Notes under the pieces: generated by a model
The model's input: only the letters and a program-made list of their open reading frames with translations
What the model was told of the DNA's origin: nothing
Database searches by the model: none
In this document: positions 16,127 through 23,825 of the stretch, piece by piece
Layout: the number at the start of each line of letters is the position of its first letter
How positions within the stretch are numbered: the first letter of the stretch is position 1
Source: an uncultured Alistipes sp.
GTDB taxonomy: Bacteria; Bacteroidota; Bacteroidia; Bacteroidales; Rikenellaceae
DNA: 41,804 nt
Reading direction: 5' to 3'
NCBI GenBank assembly: GCA_900769745.1
Contig: CAAGHX010000134.1
Span: 1-41,804, forward strand
Program-made: the position numbers and the translations under genes

Positions 16127-17107
16127 ATGAATAATATGTATCGAGTAGACTGGCAGGCGGGTATGCGCTTGACGGATGAGATATTCCGTATGGCCGATGA
16201 ATATAATCTATCATGTTTGCAGCCATTGTATTCAGTTCTTGTAAATGGAGATTATGGATTTCTGGAGATGCCCATTTTTCGTTACGAGTTGTCGGAATCA
16301 ACATTATCTGTAACAGAATTAGAGGCGATAGCAATTAGTTATTCTGGGAAATTCATCCGATTGGCATTTAATCGAGAAGAACGAGATTTATTTCAGAATA
16401 TAAGTCTTCCTAATACAATGGACCCTATTGTATTGTATATTGACAAAACTTCAGATAAAACTATAAAAGTCAAAAATACTGAAGATTCTGTGCCATTGTG
16501 CGATGCGGATTATCAAATTTTAGTAAAATTAGAGAGTGAGCATTATAGCAATCCAGATGCGGTCCCATTTGCCAAATTTGTATACAAGCAAGGGTGGATG
16601 TTTGATACATCATTTATTGCTCCTTGTATATCATTGAGAGCAAATAGTTCATTGTTGCGTTCTGCATCAAATTATGTGGTCGAGTTAGATGCTCTTGTCA
16701 AGATTTTAAAGGATTCAATTGCAACAGAACAATATGTGTTGATAGCTTCAGTTTTGCCATTGTTGACTCGAATTGCATTAGAAGTGAAAAAAGAGGCGGA
16801 TAGAATGTGTCCAAGACATTTTATTACCCTTATGCAGGAAGCGATACAAGCTTTATTGAACTTATCTGAAATTGACGATTGTGTAGTAGTTCCTGAACGA
16901 GAACGATGCGTATCATTTGTTGAGTCGCATTATACTCCATATGTCATTTCAAAAATGATAAATGAGGGTATTTATTTGACTCATATTTTGTGTGATGTTA
17001 CAAAATCATTTGGAGCCAGAGTGGTTAGGCAACCGGAAGAAATTGAAAAGGTTAGACCAATTAGAAGGTCGGTAAGTACAGATAGCATACGTAAAAAACA
17101 CCACTAA
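16127..17107 (+). CDS. tssK: TssK-like baseplate adaptor
   Basis: A 326-residue protein. It opens VDWQAGMRLTDEIFRMAD, matching the W-x-x-GM-x-h start of TssK proteins (VxWxEGMFLxPQHF in proteobacteria). A beta-rich domain follows, with a FIAPCISLRANSSLL motif (about 165) like the fIPPxhxhxaS stretch of TssK, then a helical neck and a C-terminal domain. It is shorter than proteobacterial TssK (about 440), as is usual for the Bacteroidetes form. TssK trimers connect the baseplate to the membrane complex. The gene overlaps tssE by one base (TAATG), indicating translational coupling. Confidence 0.72.
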   Translation: MNNMYRVDWQAGMRLTDEIFRMADEYNLSCLQPLYSVLVNGDYGFLEMPIFRYELSESTLSVTELEAIAISYSGKFIRLAFNREERDLFQNISLPNTMDPIVLYIDKTSDKTIKVKNTEDSVPLCDADYQILVKLESEHYSNPDAVPFAKFVYKQGWMFDTSFIAPCISLRANSSLLRSASNYVVELDALVKILKDSIATEQYVLIASVLPLLTRIALEVKKEADRMCPRHFITLMQEAIQALLNLSEIDDCVVVPERERCVSFVESHYTPYVISKMINEGIYLTHILCDVTKSFGARVVRQPEEIEKVRPIRRSVSTDSIRKKHH

Positions 17108-17637
17108 TGCAGTATAGTAGTTCTCCCATACGATTTGTAAACGATGAACATTTGGACCTTCAAATTGAACGTCCTCTAACCAGCGTGTCTTTGGTGATTG
17201 ATAATTGGGTAGATACAGTGGTTTTTACGAGTATTAGACGTTTTAAGGCAGATGAAGAGTTCGGCTTTAGTTTTTGGGATAATGAATTTATAGCAATGAA
17301 TTTGGTGGATTTTAATCACGGATCAGATTTTAAGATTGTAAGGAGGAAGAATAATCAAGAAGAAAAAGTCCAAATGTCAAGAGCTGGTATTGACCAGTGT
17401 GAAAAAAGCATTCGCGATAGCATTTCATATTACATCCCATTTTTGGAAAATTTAGATGTGAGAGTACAGCTTAGCATGGAAAAAAACAAATATTCTCGTC
17501 GAGGTGAAAATAGTAAATATGTTGTACGTGTCTTGGTAAAAGGTAAATTAGCGTATGATGAAAATCTGGGGACACGAGAGGATGATTATCACCGTGAAGT
17601 GGAATTTTTTATGGACCCATTCTTAAATAATAAATAA
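17107..17637 (+). CDS. tssE: TssE-like, gp25-family baseplate protein
   Basis: A 176-residue protein. The C-terminal half has the gp25-like signature CEKSIRDSISYYIPFLENLD (about 108-127) then VRVQLSME, where classical members read ...ES-I...I-x-x-EPRL. The usual EPRL is replaced by FLENL, so the family match is recognisable but divergent. In the T4/T6SS baseplate, gp25/TssE starts sheath polymerisation. It is joined to its neighbours by TAATG overlaps at both ends (tssK and tssF), so the three proteins are probably made in fixed ratio. Confidence 0.75.
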   Translation: MQYSSSPIRFVNDEHLDLQIERPLTSVSLVIDNWVDTVVFTSIRRFKADEEFGFSFWDNEFIAMNLVDFNHGSDFKIVRRKNNQEEKVQMSRAGIDQCEKSIRDSISYYIPFLENLDVRVQLSMEKNKYSRRGENSKYVVRVLVKGKLAYDENLGTREDDYHREVEFFMDPFLNNK

Positions 17638-19325
17638 TGGACATAAAGGTACGAAATAAAGTAGCTGAGATTCAGAGAGAACTGGAGCAAGATGAACAGC
17701 GAATATCCTTGTCAGATCCTATTGCAAAAATGATGCTTGTTGCAATGGCTCATCAATCCTGTGAAATAGAAAGGAAAATAGATCAAACTATTTCAAGATT
17801 ATCAGAGCAATTTTGCAATCAAGTTCTTCAACGATGTAATATACAGGCTCAGCCGGCTGTTTCTGTAGTAAACATAGGTAATGGATGTGAATATGCTCCG
17901 TACTATGTTGATGAAAATGATATATTTACATACAAGCCTGCAAAATGTAATTTTCGCCCCATATTCAAGACTCGCATAATTCCAGGACGCATTGTTGCGT
18001 GCTTTATGAATGATATGCTGCTGCAACCTCATAGTGCTCCATTGCAAGCCAAGTGGCCTAATAGTCGGCATAAGAACGAGATCTGGTTGGCATATGATGC
18101 AGCCGGGGAAGTCAATACGTTAGAGGATGCGGTGATTGCATTTTCGTGCCCCTTACCTTCTGATCTGTTAATGGCAGAAGTAGGGGACGTGCAAATCCCA
18201 ATGGAATTGATGATGGAAAATATGCCGCGAACACTTAATTCTAACTTTATGTTAATGGAGTTTTGGAAGAAGAGTCTTGTTCATTATGGCTTATGGTTAT
18301 ATAGATTTGGAAAGAGCTCCAATAAGCGTACGCTTCAGCGAGGTGAAATACCTACGTGGATAAGGGATTCATACTCTACAGAAATTATTGATCTATTTGC
18401 AGGAGGGCGCTATCTTTGGATTCGAATCAAGGCATCCGATGGAATATCGTTGCCATTGGATACGGCTATTCTTTTAAATAGTATTCCAATCGTGAATTAT
18501 GACATTCAAGATGTGAAACTGAGTTATAGTGAACCTATACAGCGTCTGGAAAATGATAAAACGAGTACATTCTTTTTGGATGTGGTACAAAATCAAGAGC
18601 AAGCACAAGAGTTCTTTATCCGTGATTTTGATGTTTGCCAATATGACAATGAACGTATTCGTGAAGATATAACCAATTTATATCACCATTATGTCAATGA
18701 CTATTTTGCGTTTGTAGATAGTAACTCGTTGCACGATGGAGCGACGCTTCGCTCGTTGCGTCAATCTATGATGCAAGTTTATGATTCTTTAGAGGAATAT
18801 CGTTCGAGTAATACTCGTCCATATGGTGGGACATATGCAATCCGTAATCCTCGAAATAATCAACAACCTATCGTTATGACCTATTTCACAACGAATGGAG
18901 AAAGAGGAAATCTTTTAAGACGCGGAGCCAAATTAATATCTACAAATGCCGCAATCGGGAGCGTAGAGACTTTGATCGATGCAACTGGTGGACGAAATAA
19001 GATAAAAGATGTAAAGACGCGCAAAGAGTTGGCCAAACATATTGTAAATAGCAACGACCGCTTGTTTACGAAAATAGATCTATTGCAATATTGTAAAATG
19101 GAGTTTATGAGAGCTTTTGGAGAAGAAGCAATCGGATATTGTAAAATATCATTATCAGAAGGCTCCGTTTCAACAGATAACCATATTGAAAAATGTATCA
19201 ATATACATTTCAATATTATATCAGAAGTATTGAAAAATGAAGTAAATAACTCTGATTTCTTTGACTATTTGAAGATAAATATTGAATTAAGAAAGAGTTT
19301 TAGCTACAAGCTGACCATATCATAA
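17637..19325 (+). CDS. tssF: TssF, baseplate wedge protein
   Basis: A 562-residue protein. It begins with helical residues and the motif SLSDPIAKMMLVAMAHQSCE (about 25-44), as in TssF proteins (DPxVxRLLExxA). A long beta-rich body follows, then a C-terminal half including LRRGAKLISTNAAIGSVETL and a conserved-looking KTRKELAKHIV segment. Together with TssG, TssE and TssK it would form the baseplate wedge in the cytoplasm. The start overlaps the tssE stop by one base. Length is close to the family norm. No disruption was seen. Confidence 0.82.
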   Translation: MDIKVRNKVAEIQRELEQDEQRISLSDPIAKMMLVAMAHQSCEIERKIDQTISRLSEQFCNQVLQRCNIQAQPAVSVVNIGNGCEYAPYYVDENDIFTYKPAKCNFRPIFKTRIIPGRIVACFMNDMLLQPHSAPLQAKWPNSRHKNEIWLAYDAAGEVNTLEDAVIAFSCPLPSDLLMAEVGDVQIPMELMMENMPRTLNSNFMLMEFWKKSLVHYGLWLYRFGKSSNKRTLQRGEIPTWIRDSYSTEIIDLFAGGRYLWIRIKASDGISLPLDTAILLNSIPIVNYDIQDVKLSYSEPIQRLENDKTSTFFLDVVQNQEQAQEFFIRDFDVCQYDNERIREDITNLYHHYVNDYFAFVDSNSLHDGATLRSLRQSMMQVYDSLEEYRSSNTRPYGGTYAIRNPRNNQQPIVMTYFTTNGERGNLLRRGAKLISTNAAIGSVETLIDATGGRNKIKDVKTRKELAKHIVNSNDRLFTKIDLLQYCKMEFMRAFGEEAIGYCKISLSEGSVSTDNHIEKCINIHFNIISEVLKNEVNNSDFFDYLKINIELRKSFSYKLTIS

Positions 19326-19332
19326 TACTTCT

Positions 19333-20088
19333 ATGGCTGCCATATCAATAGAGATTCTAGAAGGCCTGGGTGATGTTGTAAGACAGTTTCATACTGTGTT
19401 AAGACGAGCAGGGGCAGAGGGTATTAAATCCGATTTGGTAAATTGTAAGTGGACAAATCCTTTTGGGCTGAACATAATACTCACCAAATGGGATGAAATC
19501 CTTTCTTTGTTGGATGCACTTGCTGTAAAATTAAAGAAAGGTAACGTCGATGACATAATTAATGTTGCTAAAGATTTGTCCAAATGTGTTGCAGATATAC
19601 AGTTTATCATATTGAAGTCAGCTACAGAAGTTGGAAGTTTTGTTCCGGGACCAATTGGTATAGTATGTAGTTTAGTTTTGTCTATTGGATGTTTTGCGGT
19701 AGGAGATATTCCTGGAGGTTTCTTGAATTTGGTAGGAGCAATTCCAGGTGCTAAGTTGGCCAAATTTATACCCGCAGGAGCTGTTAAACCCGCCATAATT
19801 AATTTTAAGAATGTGCTATGTTCTCGATGTGGATATAGTATATCCGCATTAAGCCAAAGGGTCGTAAAATCTTCGGAGAAGTTTAAATGTATGGAAATAT
19901 TCGACGACTATTTTGCCCAAACTATTAAAAAAACGAAGGAGAATATTAGCCGAGTAGGAGGGGAAATAGAAAATGCCAAGGAGCAAATATTGACAAAAAT
20001 GGATGACGGTTGGAATGTCGCACGTGATGAATTGCAAGCAGAAAGGACATTTGAATATATGTTAAATCAATCCATTTTTAGATTGTAA
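19333..20088 (+). CDS. Unknown protein with pre-toxin-like hydrophobic segment
   Basis: A 251-residue protein with no signal peptide and no named family that I can recognise. The N-terminal ~100 residues are helical. Residues ~103-150 form a Gly/Pro/hydrophobic segment (SFVPGPIGIVCSLVLSIGCF, then AVGDIPGGFLNLVGAIPGAK). This resembles the PVxGPxxD...GDxxGAxLxLxxxIPGxGD pre-toxin linker seen in the DUF4280 protein at 13337. After it come a CSRCGYS motif and a charged helical C-terminus (res. 185-251). It lies eight bases after tssF and 20 bases before the FHA gene. It could be a T6SS cargo or adaptor, or a membrane-inserting effector. No catalytic motif is visible. Confidence 0.6.
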   Translation: MAAISIEILEGLGDVVRQFHTVLRRAGAEGIKSDLVNCKWTNPFGLNIILTKWDEILSLLDALAVKLKKGNVDDIINVAKDLSKCVADIQFIILKSATEVGSFVPGPIGIVCSLVLSIGCFAVGDIPGGFLNLVGAIPGAKLAKFIPAGAVKPAIINFKNVLCSRCGYSISALSQRVVKSSEKFKCMEIFDDYFAQTIKKTKENISRVGGEIENAKEQILTKMDDGWNVARDELQAERTFEYMLNQSIFRL

Positions 20089-20107
20089 TAACTATTAAAT
20101 AAAACAT

Positions 20108-20548
20108 ATGGTACAATGTGATAATTGTGGCTATCTCGTAATGAGCGGGATGCGCACTTGCCCAAATTGTTTGGCAGAAATGCCTGATGATATTGTAGCG
20201 CCTACTACTGTGGAAGAGGAAGCGTATGAATACACGGATGACGAAATCCCATTCTGTACATTACGCCCTATTTCATTGCCTGGAGAAAGAGAGTTGCCTG
20301 AGACAGTTTATGATGAAGGCGCAGAAGTGTATGTTTCACGTCACAATACTGTTCCACACGATGGATCTATTGACGATGAAGAACAAGCATGTTTCTTTTT
20401 CTCAGATGGTCACTGGTTCATAGAAGACCGTTCACGTGATAATTCAACTTATGTTCATGCGGGTGCTGGTATTAAGTTGGAACCTGGTGATATAATTAAG
20501 ATGGGAGACAGACAATTTGTATTTAGTATAAAGACCAGAAAAAAATAA
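20108..20548 (+). CDS. Zinc-ribbon plus FHA-like protein
   Basis: A 146-residue protein. The N-terminus is a zinc ribbon with Cys4, Cys7, Cys18 and Cys21 (CDNCGY...CPNCLAE). An acidic linker (30-48) leads to a C-terminal FHA-like domain (about 50-146): VYVSRHNT, WFIEDRSRDNSTYVHAG, LEPGDIIKMGDRQFVFS. The fold signature is clear in the second half. However, the phosphothreonine-contacting SRxH segment is not visible at its expected place, and the NGT turn is NST, so binding may be altered. It is the first gene of the signalling block after the secretion genes. In Pseudomonas T6SS an FHA protein is the kinase target; a like role here is inference. Confidence 0.78.
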   Translation: MVQCDNCGYLVMSGMRTCPNCLAEMPDDIVAPTTVEEEAYEYTDDEIPFCTLRPISLPGERELPETVYDEGAEVYVSRHNTVPHDGSIDDEEQACFFFSDGHWFIEDRSRDNSTYVHAGAGIKLEPGDIIKMGDRQFVFSIKTRKK

Positions 20549-20553
20549 TCACT

Positions 20554-20838
20554 ATGATAATTCCTGCTATTAGAAGCCTTTTGCCAATCTTGCTTAAATC
20601 TGCAAGATTCACTCCTACATCTAATGAAGTAGCTGTTCTTTCACGGTTGGTAAACAGAATGAAATATCTTCGTTCTAATGCTTCGTCAATACGAGAAGTT
20701 GCAAGAAAAGCTGTAGATGAATGCAAACAATCATATCAATCAGTGAATCCAACTGTAGAACTATTCAAAAACAAATGGGGTTGGGATAAAGAAAAACTCA
20801 TTGATGTATTGGAAGCCCTTTGGAAAGAACTTAAATAA
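20554..20838 (+). CDS. Small helical protein of unknown function
   Basis: A 94-residue protein five bases after the FHA gene and ten bases before the pseudokinase gene, so it is very likely co-expressed with both. The N-terminus is hydrophobic (IPAIRSLLPILLKSA) but short for a membrane span and without a signal cleavage site. The rest is mostly amphipathic helix with Lys/Glu, ending ALWKELK. No known domain was recognised. It may be a small subunit or regulator of the kinase module. Codon use matches its neighbours. Confidence 0.6.
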   Translation: MIIPAIRSLLPILLKSARFTPTSNEVAVLSRLVNRMKYLRSNASSIREVARKAVDECKQSYQSVNPTVELFKNKWGWDKEKLIDVLEALWKELK

Positions 20839-20848
20839 TTGATGCACT

Positions 20849-22144
20849 ATGAGAAATAATACAGTTCAACGCTGCGATTTTCGTATGCACGATATGATAG
20901 ATGGAAAGTTTAAAGTGGAACGAGTATTAAGTTCAACTCAAACTGACCAAAAGTTCAAAGTGAACGATACTTCAGGTCGAGAATATATACTAAAACTACT
21001 AAAACTTTGGGAGATAGAGCCTCGATTACGTCAAAATATGTTACTCTCTGCTGATAACGAAATAAAAAGTTGTCATATTAAAAGTAACTATTTGACTAAT
21101 ATAGTTCATGCTGGAGCAGTGAATGGTAATCTATATCTATTGATGGAGTACAGAAGATCTACTGAATTATCACAGTATATTAAAAGCCCAAAATTAAATC
21201 TGATTAAGACAGTTAAAGAGATTTTATACGGATTGCGAGATTTGCATAAGTCGGGTAAAACTCATTGCCAGTTAACACCTGAGAATATACTAATCGACGA
21301 AGAAGGACATACTATGATAACCAATTATGTAATTCTCGGTGGTCGTGTAAATTTATTGACAAGCAGGAATAAAACGCTACGTTCGAGATTTGTTGATAAA
21401 TCATTGGCATACCAAGCACCAGAATTATATCGCTTAGAGAGGTGCTCAACAATTCTTCCTTCGGTTGATATATTTTCATTCGGTGTTATACTTTTTCAGT
21501 TACTAACAGGCGAACTCCCGTTTGGTCGTTTAGCTACGGAGTCAGATTGGATACATTATCAATCTCGAGCAAAGAGCAATGATTGGAATAAAAATATTCT
21601 ATTACGTAATGAGCAACGAGAGATGTGGATGAGTATTTTGGATATGTGTTTATCCTCAGATGCTGAGAGAAGAGTAAGTGATATAAATGACATTATTAGC
21701 AAATTACCAGATGACGAGTACAAATATGTTGGTATGGCTGGTAGTAAGGTTGATGCTCCAACATCAGTGCTGAATGGATTGATGTTGCATATAATGCAAG
21801 GCGATGAGTTTGATAAGTATTATAGGTTGCCAGAAATTATACAAATGCCCAAGAGGATAATTACAATAGGAAGAAGTGATAATACTGTGTTCAATATGAT
21901 ACAGTTGCAAGAGCAAACTTCTGCTTATGTTTCACGTCGTCATTGTACTATAGAGTTTGATGAGAGAAACGATGCTTGGTATATTCGAGATGGCCAATGG
22001 GATAAAGATGCAAAGTCTAAATGGAGTCGTTCGTTGAATGGGACCTATGTTAATTCTGAGAAAATATCAGAGGAGGGGCGAAAAATAACACCAGGCGATA
22101 TAATTTCAATCGGCGATATTAAATTGAGAGTTGAGGCATACTAA
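20849..22144 (+). CDS. Pseudokinase-FHA fusion protein
   Basis: A 431-residue protein. Residues ~18-285 have a Ser/Thr-kinase fold: Lys49 in YILKLLK, APE at 190-192, and DIFSFGVILFQLLTGELPFG. Catalytic motifs are lost, though. The Gly-rich loop is SSTQTD; HRDxKxxN reads HCQLTPEN (139-146), so the catalytic Asp and Lys are Gln141 and Thr143; and the DFG site reads NYV (159-161). It is therefore predicted to be a pseudokinase. Residues ~320-431 form an FHA domain with the pThr-binding residues intact: GRS (341), SRRH (362) and NGTYVN (397). It has no membrane span. Its active partner kinase is the next gene, eleven bases downstream. It is likely a phospho-reader or allosteric scaffold. Confidence 0.85.
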   Translation: MRNNTVQRCDFRMHDMIDGKFKVERVLSSTQTDQKFKVNDTSGREYILKLLKLWEIEPRLRQNMLLSADNEIKSCHIKSNYLTNIVHAGAVNGNLYLLMEYRRSTELSQYIKSPKLNLIKTVKEILYGLRDLHKSGKTHCQLTPENILIDEEGHTMITNYVILGGRVNLLTSRNKTLRSRFVDKSLAYQAPELYRLERCSTILPSVDIFSFGVILFQLLTGELPFGRLATESDWIHYQSRAKSNDWNKNILLRNEQREMWMSILDMCLSSDAERRVSDINDIISKLPDDEYKYVGMAGSKVDAPTSVLNGLMLHIMQGDEFDKYYRLPEIIQMPKRIITIGRSDNTVFNMIQLQEQTSAYVSRRHCTIEFDERNDAWYIRDGQWDKDAKSKWSRSLNGTYVNSEKISEEGRKITPGDIISIGDIKLRVEAY

Positions 22145-22155
22145 AAACAAAAATT

Positions 22156-23817
22156 ATGAATATTATACGTCTACAAGGAGATGTAGAAAAACGAAGAGGG
22201 GTATACTACGAATATGATGTAGATGCGATACCTCTTGGCGAAGGTGGAATGGGGCGAGTTTTTAAAGGTTACCGAGTTGTGGAGGTGACTGGGGAACGAA
22301 TGCCCGTTGCTATTAAGGCTATTTATGATAATATCCCCGATCGTGTTGTTGAAAGAGCTCGACGTGAAGCTAATATCCAAATAGACAACGATAACCTTAT
22401 TAGAATGTATGGTTTTGTTGAAACCGAAAGTCAATACGCGGAGGGAGTCCCAAATCGTGTTCATTATCATGTAATTATGGAGTTATTGATTGGAGTAACA
22501 CTAGAGAACATAATAAATGGTGTAACTTCTGATCAAAATGGAATGCAAATTCCTTTTGCAGCCGAAATATATAGTCAATACACGCAAGATCGTTATGCTG
22601 CAGTTGTTAGGATAATGAAACCTATCCTTTCAGGTTTGATGGCATTGCATGATAAGGGGTATATACATAGGGATATTGATCCATCAAATATTATGGTAAC
22701 AATTGATGGCAAAATTAAATTGATAGATTTCGGTATATGCAAGCAAATTACGACCCTGGAAAGTTTAGATAAAGCGTTGACAGCTTCGGGAGTCTTTATG
22801 GGAAAAGTGAATTATGCCGCTCCTGAATTAGTCCTTGGTGATGTTAAAAGCCAAAATTACACTACAGACATATATGCTTTAGGTATTCTTCTCTATCAGC
22901 TATGTACAGGGCATCTCCCATTTAGCGGAACAGATCAGGATATACTTTCGGCCAATTTGCGAAGTTCTTTGCCTATGAAGGATGTTCGCGAAAAGAGCTT
23001 TAAAAGAATTATTCGTAAAGCTACGGAAAAGGTTCAGTCTAAACGCTATGCATCAATAGCAGAGTTACGCGTAGATTTGGAAAGATGTGCAATTAGAAAT
23101 GGAAAATCGGATTTAAAAAAGATTAGAGTTTTTATAAGCACCTTGGCGGCGATTATAGTTTTGGCATTTGGCATTGCATTATTCCTACAGATAAAGCATG
23201 ATGCGAATTCTGAAATTATAGAGCATAAACCTACTCGTGAAGAGATCTTTGATGGGGCGATAGCAAAACTCAATCAGAAGGATAGTGTTCATCTTTGGGC
23301 TGAGGCTAAGGAACAACTTCGAGTTTTGGCTGATGATAGTTTGTATTTCCCTGCGAAGATGAAGTATTATGTTCTGCTTTTGAATTCAAGGGATCCTGAA
23401 GAAGTTAAAAAGGGTTTTGCTGAATTAGAACAAATTGCCTCAAATGACTTATCTAATAGTATAGCCTTGTTTGAATGTGGTTTAACGCTTTCTAAGGGAA
23501 ATCGTTTTTTCAACGTTCCGACTATTAGGCAATCTTTATTGAATATAGATGTGGATTTAGAGCGGGCAAATCAGTTGTTGCTCAAATCTATAGATGCTGA
23601 TGTTGCGGATTACAAGGCTGTATATTGGACACTTAATAATTTGATTGAAATGAAAGTCGATGGAACACTTCCATTGAGTGAAGATAAGCAGCTTACTAAA
23701 TTGTATAAGATGTTTGAGGAGAGAATCGCTAAATTTGATGACCCAACTGCAGAAATCTATAGGAATGCGATAGAAAGTGATACTAAAACGTTGAAGGCTT
23801 GGGGCTTAATTAAATAA
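22156..23817 (+). CDS. Transmembrane Ser/Thr protein kinase (PknB/PpkA-like)
   Basis: A 553-residue Hanks-type kinase. The cytoplasmic kinase domain (about 20-315) has a Gly loop LGEGGMGRV (27-35), Lys54 in VAIK, Glu71, a catalytic loop HRDIDPSN (171-178), DFG (191-193) and APE (222-224), so it should be active. The catalytic-loop Lys is Asp175, a change seen in some bacterial kinases. One TM span (about 325-346, ISTLAAIIVLAFGIALFL) is followed by a ~200-residue helical C-terminal region with TPR-like spacing on the outer face. It may sense envelope state and phosphorylate the FHA proteins or T6SS parts, like PpkA. No partner phosphatase is in the window. Confidence 0.87.
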   Translation: MNIIRLQGDVEKRRGVYYEYDVDAIPLGEGGMGRVFKGYRVVEVTGERMPVAIKAIYDNIPDRVVERARREANIQIDNDNLIRMYGFVETESQYAEGVPNRVHYHVIMELLIGVTLENIINGVTSDQNGMQIPFAAEIYSQYTQDRYAAVVRIMKPILSGLMALHDKGYIHRDIDPSNIMVTIDGKIKLIDFGICKQITTLESLDKALTASGVFMGKVNYAAPELVLGDVKSQNYTTDIYALGILLYQLCTGHLPFSGTDQDILSANLRSSLPMKDVREKSFKRIIRKATEKVQSKRYASIAELRVDLERCAIRNGKSDLKKIRVFISTLAAIIVLAFGIALFLQIKHDANSEIIEHKPTREEIFDGAIAKLNQKDSVHLWAEAKEQLRVLADDSLYFPAKMKYYVLLLNSRDPEEVKKGFAELEQIASNDLSNSIALFECGLTLSKGNRFFNVPTIRQSLLNIDVDLERANQLLLKSIDADVADYKAVYWTLNNLIEMKVDGTLPLSEDKQLTKLYKMFEERIAKFDDPTAEIYRNAIESDTKTLKAWGLIK

Positions 23818-23825
23818 TTATTGGT

